DNA of 64,000 nucleotides, taken from contig LN554852.1 in assembly GCA_000953735.1 (NCBI GenBank), positions 744,001 through 808,000 of the forward strand. The letters run 5' to 3'. Source of the DNA: Moritella viscosa. GTDB taxonomy: Bacteria > Pseudomonadota > Gammaproteobacteria > Enterobacterales > Moritellaceae. Under the pieces are notes generated by a model. The model did not search any database, was not told where the DNA came from, and saw only the letters and a program-made list of their open reading frames with translations. A program made the translations under genes and the position numbers. Shown here piece by piece: positions 18,389 to 26,565 of the stretch; position 1 is the stretch's first letter, and each line of letters starts with the position of its first letter.

Positions 18389-18835
18389 TCATGCTTGTTT
18401 TGTATAAGGTAGCGATTCAAATTGATATGTATCATTGAGTAAATCAGTCAGATAATATTGATCTAGTGTTTTTAGGAAAGCTTCAATGCCTGTTTCTAGT
18501 ACTTTTTTTAATTGATAAATTGGTACAATGTCGCTGTCACTTGCGTTGGCATCGATACCTTTTAAATTATTTTCTAGCGCTCGGACTAGCTGACCAATAT
18601 TTATTTCTGATGCGGGTTTTGCTAACCATATACCGCCATTTTTACCTCTCGATGATTCTATATAGTTGAGAGCTGACAGGTGTGCTATGACTTTAGCAAT
18701 ATGGTTTCGTGATGCGTCATACACATTAGCTACTTCCGCAGAACTTGAGCGTTGTCCTTTTGGAAGAGTGGATAAATACATGAGTGTGCGTATGCCAAAA
18801 TCTGTATAAGTCGTTATCTTCACTTTAGTCACCAT
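18389..18835 (-). CDS. Rrf2-family regulator, NsrR-like, lacking Fe-S cysteines
   Basis: This 148-aa protein has the winged-helix of NsrR almost word for word: TTYTDFGIRTLMYL, VYDASRNHIAKVI, and the wing SSRGKNGGIWLAKPASEINIG. NsrR senses nitric oxide through three cysteines near residues 90-105. Here that segment reads DANASDSDIVPIYQLKKVL with no cysteine at all, and the whole protein contains none. The C-terminal helix (FLKTLDQYYLTDLL) is retained. It should therefore bind DNA but cannot hold a cysteine-ligated cluster. What it senses is unknown. The neighbouring gene at 18882-19382 lies just upstream on the same strand, 46 bases away. Confidence 0.88.
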   Translation of the reverse strand: MVTKVKITTYTDFGIRTLMYLSTLPKGQRSSSAEVANVYDASRNHIAKVIAHLSALNYIESSRGKNGGIWLAKPASEINIGQLVRALENNLKGIDANASDSDIVPIYQLKKVLETGIEAFLKTLDQYYLTDLLNDTYQFESLPYTKQA

Positions 18836-18881
18836 TGCAAATGTTATCGTAAGTTAATTATGCGCAAATTACTCTAGAAAT

Positions 18882-19382
18882 TTATACCAACTCTTTTTCT
18901 GCTTTTATCATTATGACGTCTTCACCATATTCTTGAAGAAAACGTTTAAACCCTTCGAGTAATTCTCTTGGATGACTAAACTGGCAGTAAGTAACTGGAT
19001 AATCTTGATCTAATTCTTTTAAAAGTGGGCTTTTGATTGGTGCTCCTCGCCAGACTGCAAAAAAAACTGGCTTCGGATGGATGGAGCTTAAATTATAAGA
19101 AAGTTCATAAGCATCGCTATCATTAGATGATGTGTGGATATAAAGCAACGCATCAACAACCGATAATAAACGTAAACGGTAATGACGATAATTAGCAGGT
19201 GTGAAAATGATCCCTGTTTGTCGCTGAAAAGCTTGCTGGTAATCACCTTGTTCTTCACTTAGATTGAAAGGAAGGAATTCAAGACCGTCGATATTATGCT
19301 GTAAAAAAGTAATCACATTATCTAAAATCTTCAAGTGGTCTTTATGAATATCCCCCACATCTTGTTTGACTAACAGTTTCAT
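18882..19382 (-). CDS. Protein of unknown function, possible nucleoside-deoxyribosyltransferase-like fold
   Basis: This 166-aa soluble protein belongs to no family I can name with confidence. The central part reads LLSVVDALLYIHTSSNDSDAYELSYN, then KPVFFAVWRGAPIKSPLL. A hydrophobic strand with Asp, a loop ending in a Glu within YELSYN, and a second strand after KP resemble the core of nucleoside 2-deoxyribosyltransferase and related NAD- or nucleotide-processing folds; this is inference from pattern only. It is co-directional with, and just upstream of, the cysteine-free NsrR-like regulator and may share its transcript. The ribosome site is AGGGAAT before ATG 19382. Confidence 0.65.
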   Translation of the reverse strand: MKLLVKQDVGDIHKDHLKILDNVITFLQHNIDGLEFLPFNLSEEQGDYQQAFQRQTGIIFTPANYRHYRLRLLSVVDALLYIHTSSNDSDAYELSYNLSSIHPKPVFFAVWRGAPIKSPLLKELDQDYPVTYCQFSHPRELLEGFKRFLQEYGEDVIMIKAEKELV

Positions 19383-19547
19383 TTTTATTCCCTTTCCTGA
19401 CGATCGTTAAAAATCGGTTGTTAGGAATACTGTTATACACGGAACTATTAGAATTATTAATCAAGAGCTTGAGATATTTTAGCCTAGATTTAAGATTGAT
19501 TAAAAAGTATTAAAAAATTAAAATCTAGGCTCATGTATTCGGCTTGT

Positions 19548-21047
19548 TTATTCGATAGGATAGAGTTTATCAAGTGCGATAGATAACCCATTTTCAGTGA
19601 CAATACGTACATGATCACGACGTAGTTTCCTTGGTTCATTAACACCGCATGAATGAGCGATTAGACCAACACCGTAATGAATGTATTTGTTATAATTTGC
19701 AACCCGCAGTGCTTTATCTTGAACATCTAATCCTTCTTGCAGTTTTGGGTTGTGGGTTGTGATACCTGTTGGGCAAGTATTCTTATTACATTGTAATGCT
19801 TGAATACAACCTAGCGCGAACATGTTTCCACGTGCGGAAACAATAAAATCGGCGCCGACGGCTAATGCCCAAGCGACTTTTGATGGGGTGATCAGTTTTC
19901 CTGACGCGATGACTTTAATTTGGTCTCGTAAATTGTATTTTTCCAGCATATTAACAAGTAAAGGTAAGCTTTCTTTTAGAGGTAAACCCACATAATCCAT
20001 GAGTGGTTGTGGCGCTGCGCCTGTACCACCATCTGCACTGTCTAACGTCATAAAATTGGGCGCTGACTCGGGACCACGTTCGATTATTTCTGTTAATAAT
20101 TCTGCTATCCATTGAGTATGACCTAATACAAATTTAAACCCGACTGGCTTACCTGTTACTTGGCGAATACGTGCGACCATATCCAGTATATCACCAACAT
20201 TTTTTACTTCTGGATGAGCGTTTGGACTGATGGAGTCTTCACCGACGGGAATACCTCGAATTTTTGCTATTTCTAGTGTGACCTTTTTACCGGGTAATAT
20301 GCCTCCCTTACCTGGTTTAGCCCCTTGGCTTAGTTTTATTTCAAACATTTTAACTTGTTCTATTTCGGCAATTGATTTTAATTTTTCATCACTTAAATGA
20401 CCGTATTTATCTCGCACGCCATATTTTGCTGTGCCTATTTGATAAACGAGATCGGCACCGCCGGCAAGATGATGAACGGATAGGCCGCCTTCACCCGTAT
20501 TTAACCAGCAACCGGCTTCTTTTGCACCATAGGATAATGCTAATACAGCAGGTCTTGAAATAGCACCATAACTCATGGCCGAAATATTAAAGACTGAATT
20601 TGTTACGTATGGATATGGGCAATTGGGACCCAAGGTAATAGTTTGTGGGGCGATCGCATCTTCGGCTAATGTTGGAAAGGCACAATTCATAAACATGATA
20701 GTACCTACTTGATTGAGATTACGTGTCGAGCCAAACGCGAGGGTGCGGTCAACATTTTTTGCCGCGCGATAAACCCAAGACCGTTCAGCTCGGTTGAAAG
20801 GCATTTCTTCACGATCTTGTGCAAAAAAATACTGACGGAAGAATTCTCCTTGTTTTTCAAATAGGTATCGAAATCGTCCGATGACTGGATAGTTATGGCG
20901 AATAGCCTGTTTAGTTTGTCTTTTATCTACGATATACATGTAGATAACACTAATTATTCCACCGAAGAGGAGTAAAATGAATAGCCCTGTCATAATATCA
21001 AGGCCGAACAGTAGCATGTCAATTTGTGATTTAAATTCCGGTTGCAT
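19548..21047 (-). CDS. Membrane-anchored FMN-binding glutamate synthase-like protein
   Basis: This 499-aa protein has one N-terminal hydrophobic span (LDIMTGLFILLLFGGIISVIYMYIV) followed by the FMN/Fe-S synthase barrel of glutamate synthase. The flavin-site motif DSADGGTGAAPQPLMDYVG is present, as is the iron-sulfur triad CIQALQCNKNTCPTGI (Cys-x5-Cys-x4-Cys), then HSCGVNEPRKLRRDHV. It lacks the glutaminase domain and the C-terminal GXGXG domain of full GltB, so it cannot be a complete NADPH glutamate synthase by itself. Family members of this size are widespread but their reaction is not settled. It is monocistronic on the minus strand. Confidence 0.88.
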   Translation of the reverse strand: MQPEFKSQIDMLLFGLDIMTGLFILLLFGGIISVIYMYIVDKRQTKQAIRHNYPVIGRFRYLFEKQGEFFRQYFFAQDREEMPFNRAERSWVYRAAKNVDRTLAFGSTRNLNQVGTIMFMNCAFPTLAEDAIAPQTITLGPNCPYPYVTNSVFNISAMSYGAISRPAVLALSYGAKEAGCWLNTGEGGLSVHHLAGGADLVYQIGTAKYGVRDKYGHLSDEKLKSIAEIEQVKMFEIKLSQGAKPGKGGILPGKKVTLEIAKIRGIPVGEDSISPNAHPEVKNVGDILDMVARIRQVTGKPVGFKFVLGHTQWIAELLTEIIERGPESAPNFMTLDSADGGTGAAPQPLMDYVGLPLKESLPLLVNMLEKYNLRDQIKVIASGKLITPSKVAWALAVGADFIVSARGNMFALGCIQALQCNKNTCPTGITTHNPKLQEGLDVQDKALRVANYNKYIHYGVGLIAHSCGVNEPRKLRRDHVRIVTENGLSIALDKLYPIE

Positions 21048-21147
21048 AGGTAATACCTTTATTGAACTCTCCCCTTAAGTTAAGAATACAATAAGGGAGC
21101 TGCACAACTAATCACAATTCCATAATGACTTTATGGAGGCTAATGGA

Positions 21148-21678
21148 CTATTTTGTAACGATATCTTTGGCTATTTTTTGTAGTAGGTAGGTTTCTCGCT
21201 CAATTGATAGGCCAGCTCTAGGGTGGCTAGCTATGACGTCAAGGTTATGTGCAATCGCATCGTGGATATTGATCCATAGCGCGCTAACGCCATTTTTTAT
21301 TTCATTTTCTTCTAAGCGTGGTGTGCCTAATTGTTTGTTGGCATTACAAGTAAAGCAATAGGATAGCATTTGGATACTATCAAAGCCGTCTTTGTACCAA
21401 GGGCGAAGTTCTTCGTAACTACCGTAAGGTACTACGTTATGAATATTTTCGGCGCCTGTTTCTTCTTCAACTTCTCGGATTAAACCGGTAATGATGTCTT
21501 CATCGTCATGCAATCCGCCACCCGGTAAACTGTAATCATGGTAGCGCGCAGTGAAGATCAATAAGATCTCTTCACCTTGAGTAATAATGCCGCGTGTTGC
21601 GACCCGTTGGTCAGTATTTTTAGGTGCGGTTACATCTGGATGGATAGTAGAACGAAGGACGGGCATTTGGTTGATCAT
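21148..21678 (-). CDS. Nudix hydrolase
   Basis: This 176-aa protein carries the full Nudix box GX5EX7REUXEEXGU, seen as G-GLHDD-E-DIITGLI-REVEEETGA at about residues 54-77, which binds Mg2+ and cleaves nucleoside diphosphate-X bonds. The preceding strand is EEILLIFTARYHDYSLPGGG. The exact substrate is not predictable. It lies divergently from the trpR-mtr operon, 302 bases away. Confidence 0.9.
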   Translation of the reverse strand: MINQMPVLRSTIHPDVTAPKNTDQRVATRGIITQGEEILLIFTARYHDYSLPGGGLHDDEDIITGLIREVEEETGAENIHNVVPYGSYEELRPWYKDGFDSIQMLSYCFTCNANKQLGTPRLEENEIKNGVSALWINIHDAIAHNLDVIASHPRAGLSIERETYLLQKIAKDIVTK

Positions 21679-21929
21679 TATAAATGGCTCTTATGATTGT
21701 TTAACTTGCAGCTAAGATCGGTTTATTTCTACTGTTCTTAGCTATATCACTGTAATGCGTTTTTCGAATCTTGCATTCCATTGCGTAAATGCTGTATGTC
21801 ATCACGCATTGGAACTCGAATTAGCCATATAGTAGCATATTCGTAAAAAAGACTCTGTAAAGGTGTTTACTTGTATTGATAACTAAATTATTAATTTGCT
21901 TAGAGTAATTAAACTTGATATTTCAGTGT

Positions 21930-21955
21930 GTAATGCTGTACCATTACGCCATTAC
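21930..21955. promoter_or_regulatory. Palindromic motif before trpR, possible TrpR operator
   Basis: GTAATG and CATTAC form 6-bp inverted arms (21930-21935 and 21942-21947) around CTGTAC, and CATTAC recurs at 21950-21955. It lies 26 bases before the trpR start, where an autoregulatory operator would be expected. It is not a close match to the E. coli trp operator, so assignment to TrpR is inference. The rest of the 302-base interval 21679-21980 shows no other feature. Confidence 0.35.
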
Positions 21956-21980
21956 AGTGTTAATGCGTAGTTTTTATATT

Positions 21981-22244
21981 ATGATCAATGAATTACTTTT
22001 AGATATATCCAGTAAAGACGATATTTCACTGGTTCTGCCATTGCTGCTTTCGTCAGAAGAATTAAATGCTATTAATGCTCGTGTTTTGGTTTATAAAGAA
22101 CTTTTACTTGGCGAGCGATCACAGCGTGAAATAGCGAAAATACACAATATTAGTATTGCCACTATTACTCGAGGTTCAAATAATTTGAAATCAATGAGTA
22201 ATATTGAAAAAGAATTATTACAAACATTATTAATTAGGAAGTAG
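21981..22244 (+). CDS. trpR: Trp operon repressor TrpR
   Basis: This 87-aa repressor binds DNA as a dimer when charged with tryptophan. The family signature is clear: [17 protein letters not shown], then the helix-turn-helix [25 protein letters not shown], which matches the reading head of E. coli TrpR ([23 protein letters not shown] type). ATG 21981 ([11 protein letters not shown]) gives a length only somewhat below the usual 105-110; the frame continues upstream to 21915 without a ribosome site. It is followed after 4 bases by the aromatic amino-acid transporter gene, so the two should be one transcript, pairing sensor and uptake system. Confidence 0.9.
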   Translation: [87 protein letters not shown]

Positions 22245-22248
22245 GTTT

Positions 22249-23490
22249 ATGTCTGAAGTCATGACTGCAAATCAAGAAGTGCAGCCATCCTCACTTGGTG
22301 GTGTATTTATTATTACGGGTACAAGTATTGGTGCCGGTATGTTTTCATTACCAGTATTAACATCAAACATGTGGTTTGGTTGGGCAGTCCTATTTTTGTG
22401 TGTATCTTGGTTCTGTATGTACAGTTCAGCACTTTACTTACTTGAAGCGAACCAAAAATTTAAGCATGGTGTTAATTTTGATTCTATGACGAAGGCTTTA
22501 TTACCAACATCATTACGCATGTTGAATGGTTTGTCGGTGATGTTTGTCAGTTATATCTTAGTATATGCCTATATTTCGGGTGGTGGCTCGATGTTGGGGC
22601 ACAGCTTGCAATCGGGTTTAGATATTGAGATTGATCAGTCTGTCGCTAGTTTTATTTTTGCGGTATTACTGGGCTTGATTGTTAGCTTTAGTACTAAAGC
22701 GGTTGATCGTTTTACTTCTGCAATGTTAGGTGGGATGGTGATTACTTTTAGCATCGCTATTTTCAGCTTGCTTAGTGGAGCAAATTTTTCTTTATTACAA
22801 CCATTTGCTGAGATGACAGAACGTTTACCTTATAGTTGGGCTGCAATACCTTCATTAATGGTGTGTTTTGGTTTTCATTCTAATATTCCAAGTCTGGTTA
22901 AATATTATAAAAAAGACAGCGCGAAAGTCGTTAATTCCATCCGTTACGGAAGTTTGTTAGCACTGACTATATATATCATCTGGCTGCTTGCGAGTTTTAC
23001 TGTGATTGGTCGTGATGGATTTGCTTCTGTTATTGCCGAAGGTGGCAATATGGGGGCACTCGTTTCTGCGTTAGAGTCTACGGGATCAGGTGCTACATTA
23101 GCGATTACGTTACAACTATTTGCTAATTTTGCTGTAGCAACATCGTTTTTGGGTGTGGCATTAGGTTTATTTGATTTTCTTACTGATTTATTGAAACTTA
23201 ATGATACCTTGTCTGGTCGTAGTAAAACGGCTTTAGTGACATTTGTACCGCCAATGATAGGCGGTGTGCTATTTCCAAATGGTTTTATCTACGCCATTGG
23301 TTATGCGGGCTTCGCTGCCGCTGTATTTGCTTTGTTTACACCTGTCGCACTCGCTTTTCAGGCGCGTAAGCATTTACCAACCACTGACTTTCTTGTTACT
23401 GGTGGTTATACACGTATGGCGGTTGTGATTATATTTGCCGTTTGTGTGGTTACCTTTCAAGTATTGTCTATGATGGGGATGCTAGCGTAA
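22249..23490 (+). CDS. mtr: Tryptophan/aromatic amino-acid permease (Mtr/TyrP family)
   Basis: This 413-aa inner-membrane protein has about 11 spans and belongs to the hydroxy/aromatic amino-acid permease family. It has the family start GGVFIITGTSIGAGMFSLPV and the segment PSLMVCFGFHSNIPSLVKYY. These proteins take up Trp or Tyr by proton symport. The closest recall is Mtr (tryptophan), and its position 4 bases behind trpR supports tryptophan. AGGAAG precedes the ATG. An 11-bp stem hairpin follows. Confidence 0.88.
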   Translation: MSEVMTANQEVQPSSLGGVFIITGTSIGAGMFSLPVLTSNMWFGWAVLFLCVSWFCMYSSALYLLEANQKFKHGVNFDSMTKALLPTSLRMLNGLSVMFVSYILVYAYISGGGSMLGHSLQSGLDIEIDQSVASFIFAVLLGLIVSFSTKAVDRFTSAMLGGMVITFSIAIFSLLSGANFSLLQPFAEMTERLPYSWAAIPSLMVCFGFHSNIPSLVKYYKKDSAKVVNSIRYGSLLALTIYIIWLLASFTVIGRDGFASVIAEGGNMGALVSALESTGSGATLAITLQLFANFAVATSFLGVALGLFDFLTDLLKLNDTLSGRSKTALVTFVPPMIGGVLFPNGFIYAIGYAGFAAAVFALFTPVALAFQARKHLPTTDFLVTGGYTRMAVVIIFAVCVVTFQVLSMMGMLA

Positions 23491-23511
23491 GTACGTTAAT
23501 TAATAGTATGA

Positions 23512-23542
23512 CCGCCGTTAATGAGTATGTTATTAACGGCGG
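23512..23542 (+). terminator. Hairpin after mtr
   Basis: The 11-bp perfect arms CCGCCGTTAAT (23512-23522) and ATTAACGGCGG (23532-23542) flank a 9-base loop directly after mtr. The T-run is weak (GTTAGTTGATT), so it may be a terminator or an mRNA-stabilising hairpin. Confidence 0.6.
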
Positions 23543-23678
23543 GTTAGTTGATTATAAGTTAATTAAAATGTGATTAGGCTTAAGTTTTTGAAATTAATCT
23601 CTATTTGTATTATTTAGTGCTTTATTTTGTCACTTTTTTGAGATATGACACTATTTTGAAACAATAATGATATTAGTT

Positions 23679-23708
23679 TTGAATTAATTCTATTTTATTC
23701 AGTATAAT
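23679..23708 (+). promoter_or_regulatory. Candidate sigma-70 promoter
   Basis: A -35 of TTGAAT (23679-23684) and a perfect -10 of TATAAT (23703-23708) are separated by 18 bases, 23 bases before the lipoprotein gene at 23732. Transcription from here would give a very short leader. Confidence 0.5.
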
Positions 23709-23731
23709 AAGATATATTTTGATTATGTGAT

Positions 23732-24631
23732 ATGAACATGAATTATACCTTTTCTCGCGCGGCCATTATTTTTACCTTTGCCTTCTCTTTATCGGGCTGT
23801 TTTGATATTGCTGACACGCCAAAATTAAACTCTTCATGGGAAACTACTGGCTCAACATCAAGTAAGAGCGAGCAATTCGGTTTTATTAATGACTCTACAA
23901 GCACATGTCCTACCTTTTTAACGAATAACAGCACTGATATTGAACAGATTTCATTACCTGCTGAATTTAGTATTGTGGATTGGAATATTTATAAGCAACA
24001 GGGTGATGATTGGCGTTCAGAGTTAACTACATTAATTGAACAAAATGATTTGATCGTCTTACAAGAAGCTAAATTAAGCTTCTTGTTACATCAATTAATG
24101 CAGCAGTATGGGTTAAGTTGGACACAAGTTGAAGCTTTTAGTATTTATAAGCAGTCGATGGGTGTATTAACAGCAAGTAAAATAGAACCGATATCAGTGT
24201 GTAAACAAGCATTAGCGGAGCCTTGGATTCGTTTTCCTAAATCGTCGTTGATTAGTTATTACCCTTGGACGGGCAGTGATAAACCACTGCTTGTTGCTAA
24301 TATGCACATGATTAATTTTACACTGGGTGTTGATGAATTTAATCAGCAATTAGAAAGCGTAATTTCTGTGATTCGTCAGCATCAGGGACCTGTCATTATG
24401 GCTGGTGATTTCAATACTTGGACAAATAAGCGCTTGAGCAGGCTGATTGAGGTAACGGCAAGTGTTGAGTTACGACAATTGGTTTATCAAAACGATGTGC
24501 GTGAAACTGCATTTGGTCATCCCCTCGATGATATTTATTTTAGAGGGTTGCAACAAATAAGTGCCTCATCTTATGAAACAACAACATCCGATCATAACCC
24601 GATTGTTGCGCGTTTTGGCCCTTTGTTTTAG
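23732..24631 (+). CDS. Lipoprotein of the endonuclease/exonuclease/phosphatase (EEP) superfamily
   Basis: This 299-aa protein has a lipoprotein signal peptide (FAFSLSGC, lipobox LSGC with Cys near residue 23). A metal-dependent phosphoesterase domain of the DNase I/EEP fold follows, shown by VDWNIYK, VLQEAKL, VANMHMINF, MAGDFNTW and TTSDHNPIVA. The last two supply the Asp/Asn and catalytic His. The YafD-like group is the nearest family. Attached to a membrane by lipid, it could act on periplasmic nucleic acids or phosphorylated lipids; the substrate is not known. Confidence 0.85.
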   Translation: MNMNYTFSRAAIIFTFAFSLSGCFDIADTPKLNSSWETTGSTSSKSEQFGFINDSTSTCPTFLTNNSTDIEQISLPAEFSIVDWNIYKQQGDDWRSELTTLIEQNDLIVLQEAKLSFLLHQLMQQYGLSWTQVEAFSIYKQSMGVLTASKIEPISVCKQALAEPWIRFPKSSLISYYPWTGSDKPLLVANMHMINFTLGVDEFNQQLESVISVIRQHQGPVIMAGDFNTWTNKRLSRLIEVTASVELRQLVYQNDVRETAFGHPLDDIYFRGLQQISASSYETTTSDHNPIVARFGPLF

Positions 24632-24667
24632 CTCTTTGTTTTAGTTATGATTAATGGAATGAATTTT

Positions 24668-25108
24668 ATGGATAAATTTAAACAGCTGTATCCGATTATT
24701 GTTGATGACATTGTACGCTGGGGTGACATGGATGCCTTTGGTCACGTTAATAATACCGTGTATTTCCGTTATTTTGAACAAGCGCGGATTGGTTATTTTG
24801 ATCAAATTAAGGCAATGGAATACATGCAAGCGCATGGTATTGGTCCAATTTTAGCCGCGACGAATTGTCGCTTTAAAGCACCACTTAAATCCCCTGATAC
24901 TATTCAAATTGGCGCTACAGTGTCAGAGTTTTCTGAACATAAACTTATCATGAAGTATGCGGTGTGGAGTAATACGTTACAGCGTGTTGTTGCAGAAGGC
25001 GAAGGGGTAATTGTTTTTGTGGATTATCGAGAGCATAAGAAAATGCCCGTACCGGTAGATATCGTAGATAAAATAAAACAGTTACAACCAGCATTATTTA
25101 CGGCATAG
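24668..25108 (+). CDS. Acyl-CoA thioesterase, 4-hydroxybenzoyl-CoA thioesterase (hot-dog) family
   Basis: This 146-aa single hot-dog domain begins IVDDIVRWGDMDAFGHVNNTVYFRYFE. The catalytic Asp is in WGDMDAFGHVNN, typical of YbgC/FadM-like thioesterases that hydrolyse acyl-CoAs. ATG 24668 (MDKF) is preferred because GGA stands 12 bases upstream; ATGs at 24647 and 24659 are in the same frame. It lies close behind the EEP lipoprotein gene and ends before a perfect bidirectional hairpin. Confidence 0.85.
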   Translation: MDKFKQLYPIIVDDIVRWGDMDAFGHVNNTVYFRYFEQARIGYFDQIKAMEYMQAHGIGPILAATNCRFKAPLKSPDTIQIGATVSEFSEHKLIMKYAVWSNTLQRVVAEGEGVIVFVDYREHKKMPVPVDIVDKIKQLQPALFTA

Positions 25109-25122
25109 CTATGGCGGGATAA

Positions 25123-25148
25123 AGCAGGCTAAGTTAACTTAGCCTGCT
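25123..25148. terminator. Bidirectional terminator (perfect 26-base palindrome)
   Basis: AGCAGGCTAAGTT and AACTTAGCCTGCT abut as a perfect 26-base palindrome. It lies between the convergent thioesterase gene and the DUF3010-like gene. No long T-run follows on either strand, so termination may depend on the stem alone. Confidence 0.7.
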
Positions 25149-25161
25149 AATAATCTTATAC

Positions 25162-25605
25162 TTAAAGCGCGTTATTTGCCGCTTGTTCGTTTAAAAATAG
25201 GCAACCAAGTGTGAATGCATTCTGTTGGAATTTTTTCAGGCCAGTTTCAGAAAATTCAACGAAGATCTGGTGATCTTGTAGTAGTTGCTTGTAGTACGTT
25301 TGTGAAATCATGCTCACTTCTACGCTATTTACAAGTTGGATAGCTGCTTCTGCTTTAAAGCTTGTAGAACTACCACTAAATTTACCTTTAGTAAGACGTT
25401 CTTTGATCACCACATGTTCAATTTTATAATCTTGCATTAGTTGGGCAAATTCTTTATGAAACTGACGCATTTGATACGCTTCAGTTGAACTTGCTAAGGT
25501 AATTTTTCTTTTACGGCATTCAATAAGTTCAAACATTCCATCTTTTAAAGAAAGGAAACATAGATTTACTTCATTGCCTGCTAGTTCAACACTACAAATT
25601 TTCAT
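25162..25605 (-). CDS. DUF3010-family protein
   Basis: This 147-aa soluble protein begins MKICSVELAGNEVNLCFLSL, which I recognise as the DUF3010 opening, and continues with ITLASSTEAYQMRQF and VIKERLTKGKFSGSS. I chose ATG 25605 since GGTGAG lies just upstream; 21 extra codons are open above it. The function is unknown. The RNase H-like beginning (short strands with D/E and a GxxxA turn) is my inference only. Confidence 0.75.
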   Translation of the reverse strand: MKICSVELAGNEVNLCFLSLKDGMFELIECRKRKITLASSTEAYQMRQFHKEFAQLMQDYKIEHVVIKERLTKGKFSGSSTSFKAEAAIQLVNSVEVSMISQTYYKQLLQDHQIFVEFSETGLKKFQQNAFTLGCLFLNEQAANNAL

Positions 25606-25740
25606 TAAATAACTCACCATAAATAAAGATAACTTCGCTATTATAACCACTTTATTGCCAGTTAACATGGTTATCGTTGTTTCGTTGTGAATTTATACGA
25701 TGACCTATCCTCTAAAAACAACTTATTGTAAGGAAACATA

Positions 25741-26406
25741 ATGACATATTTACCTTGTGTTGAAATTGAACCTAATCTTCCGGCAAATGCGAGCGTTATT
25801 TGGTTACATGGACTTGGCGCTAACGGTCATGATTTTGCCCCTGTAGTCCCTATGATCACATTACCCGTCGAACATCAAGTGCGCTATGTTTTTCCGCATG
25901 CACCAGACATTAAGGTAACCATTAATAATGGTTACAAAATGCCAGCATGGTATGACATCTTAGAAATGACACTTGAGCGAAAAATTGATATGCCAGGTCT
26001 GATGATAAGTGTGGAGCAAGTACAGCATTTGATCCAACGAGAGATTGACCGAGGTATTGATAGTACGCGTATTATTGTTGCTGGTTTTTCCCAAGGTGGT
26101 GCAGTGGCATATCAAAGTGCCCTCACATTTCAGAAGCCATTAGCTGGATTAATGGTGATGTCGAGTTACTTTGCAACGTATAAAACGATTGAGGTACACA
26201 AGAATAACCTTACATTACCGATTCATGTTTACCATGGTAGTGCTGATCCTGTTGTTGCTGAGTCTCTTGGATTAGATGCCGTAAAATATTTAGAAGCCTT
26301 AGGTTATGAGCCTCGCTATAGTCGCTACCCTGCAGAGCATACTGTTACACCACAACAAATAAATGACATATCACAGCATATAACGCAGTTTTTATCGATA
26401 AATTAG
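25741..26406 (+). CDS. Carboxylesterase, alpha/beta-hydrolase (phospholipase/carboxylesterase family)
   Basis: This 221-aa serine hydrolase matches the small esterase family (EstB, YpfH-like). It has IWLHGLGANGHDF for the oxyanion region, GFSQGG for the nucleophile serine (near residue 116), GSADPVV for the aspartate, and EHTVT for the histidine. It has no signal peptide, so it is cytoplasmic. A ribosome site AAGGAAA precedes the ATG. Substrates are short acyl esters in the family. Confidence 0.88.
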   Translation: MTYLPCVEIEPNLPANASVIWLHGLGANGHDFAPVVPMITLPVEHQVRYVFPHAPDIKVTINNGYKMPAWYDILEMTLERKIDMPGLMISVEQVQHLIQREIDRGIDSTRIIVAGFSQGGAVAYQSALTFQKPLAGLMVMSSYFATYKTIEVHKNNLTLPIHVYHGSADPVVAESLGLDAVKYLEALGYEPRYSRYPAEHTVTPQQINDISQHITQFLSIN

Positions 26407-26565
26407 TATGTTAGATCGTATTTAACCCAGTTTTCATGTGATGTGTTTCAATTGATAATCGTCTTTTATTTTACAATTAAGATCACAAGGATCCAAGTTC
26501 TGCTCTCATTTATGACTATTACACCTATGCTTAATAGTTCCTAGTATCAATAGTAAGATTTAACA

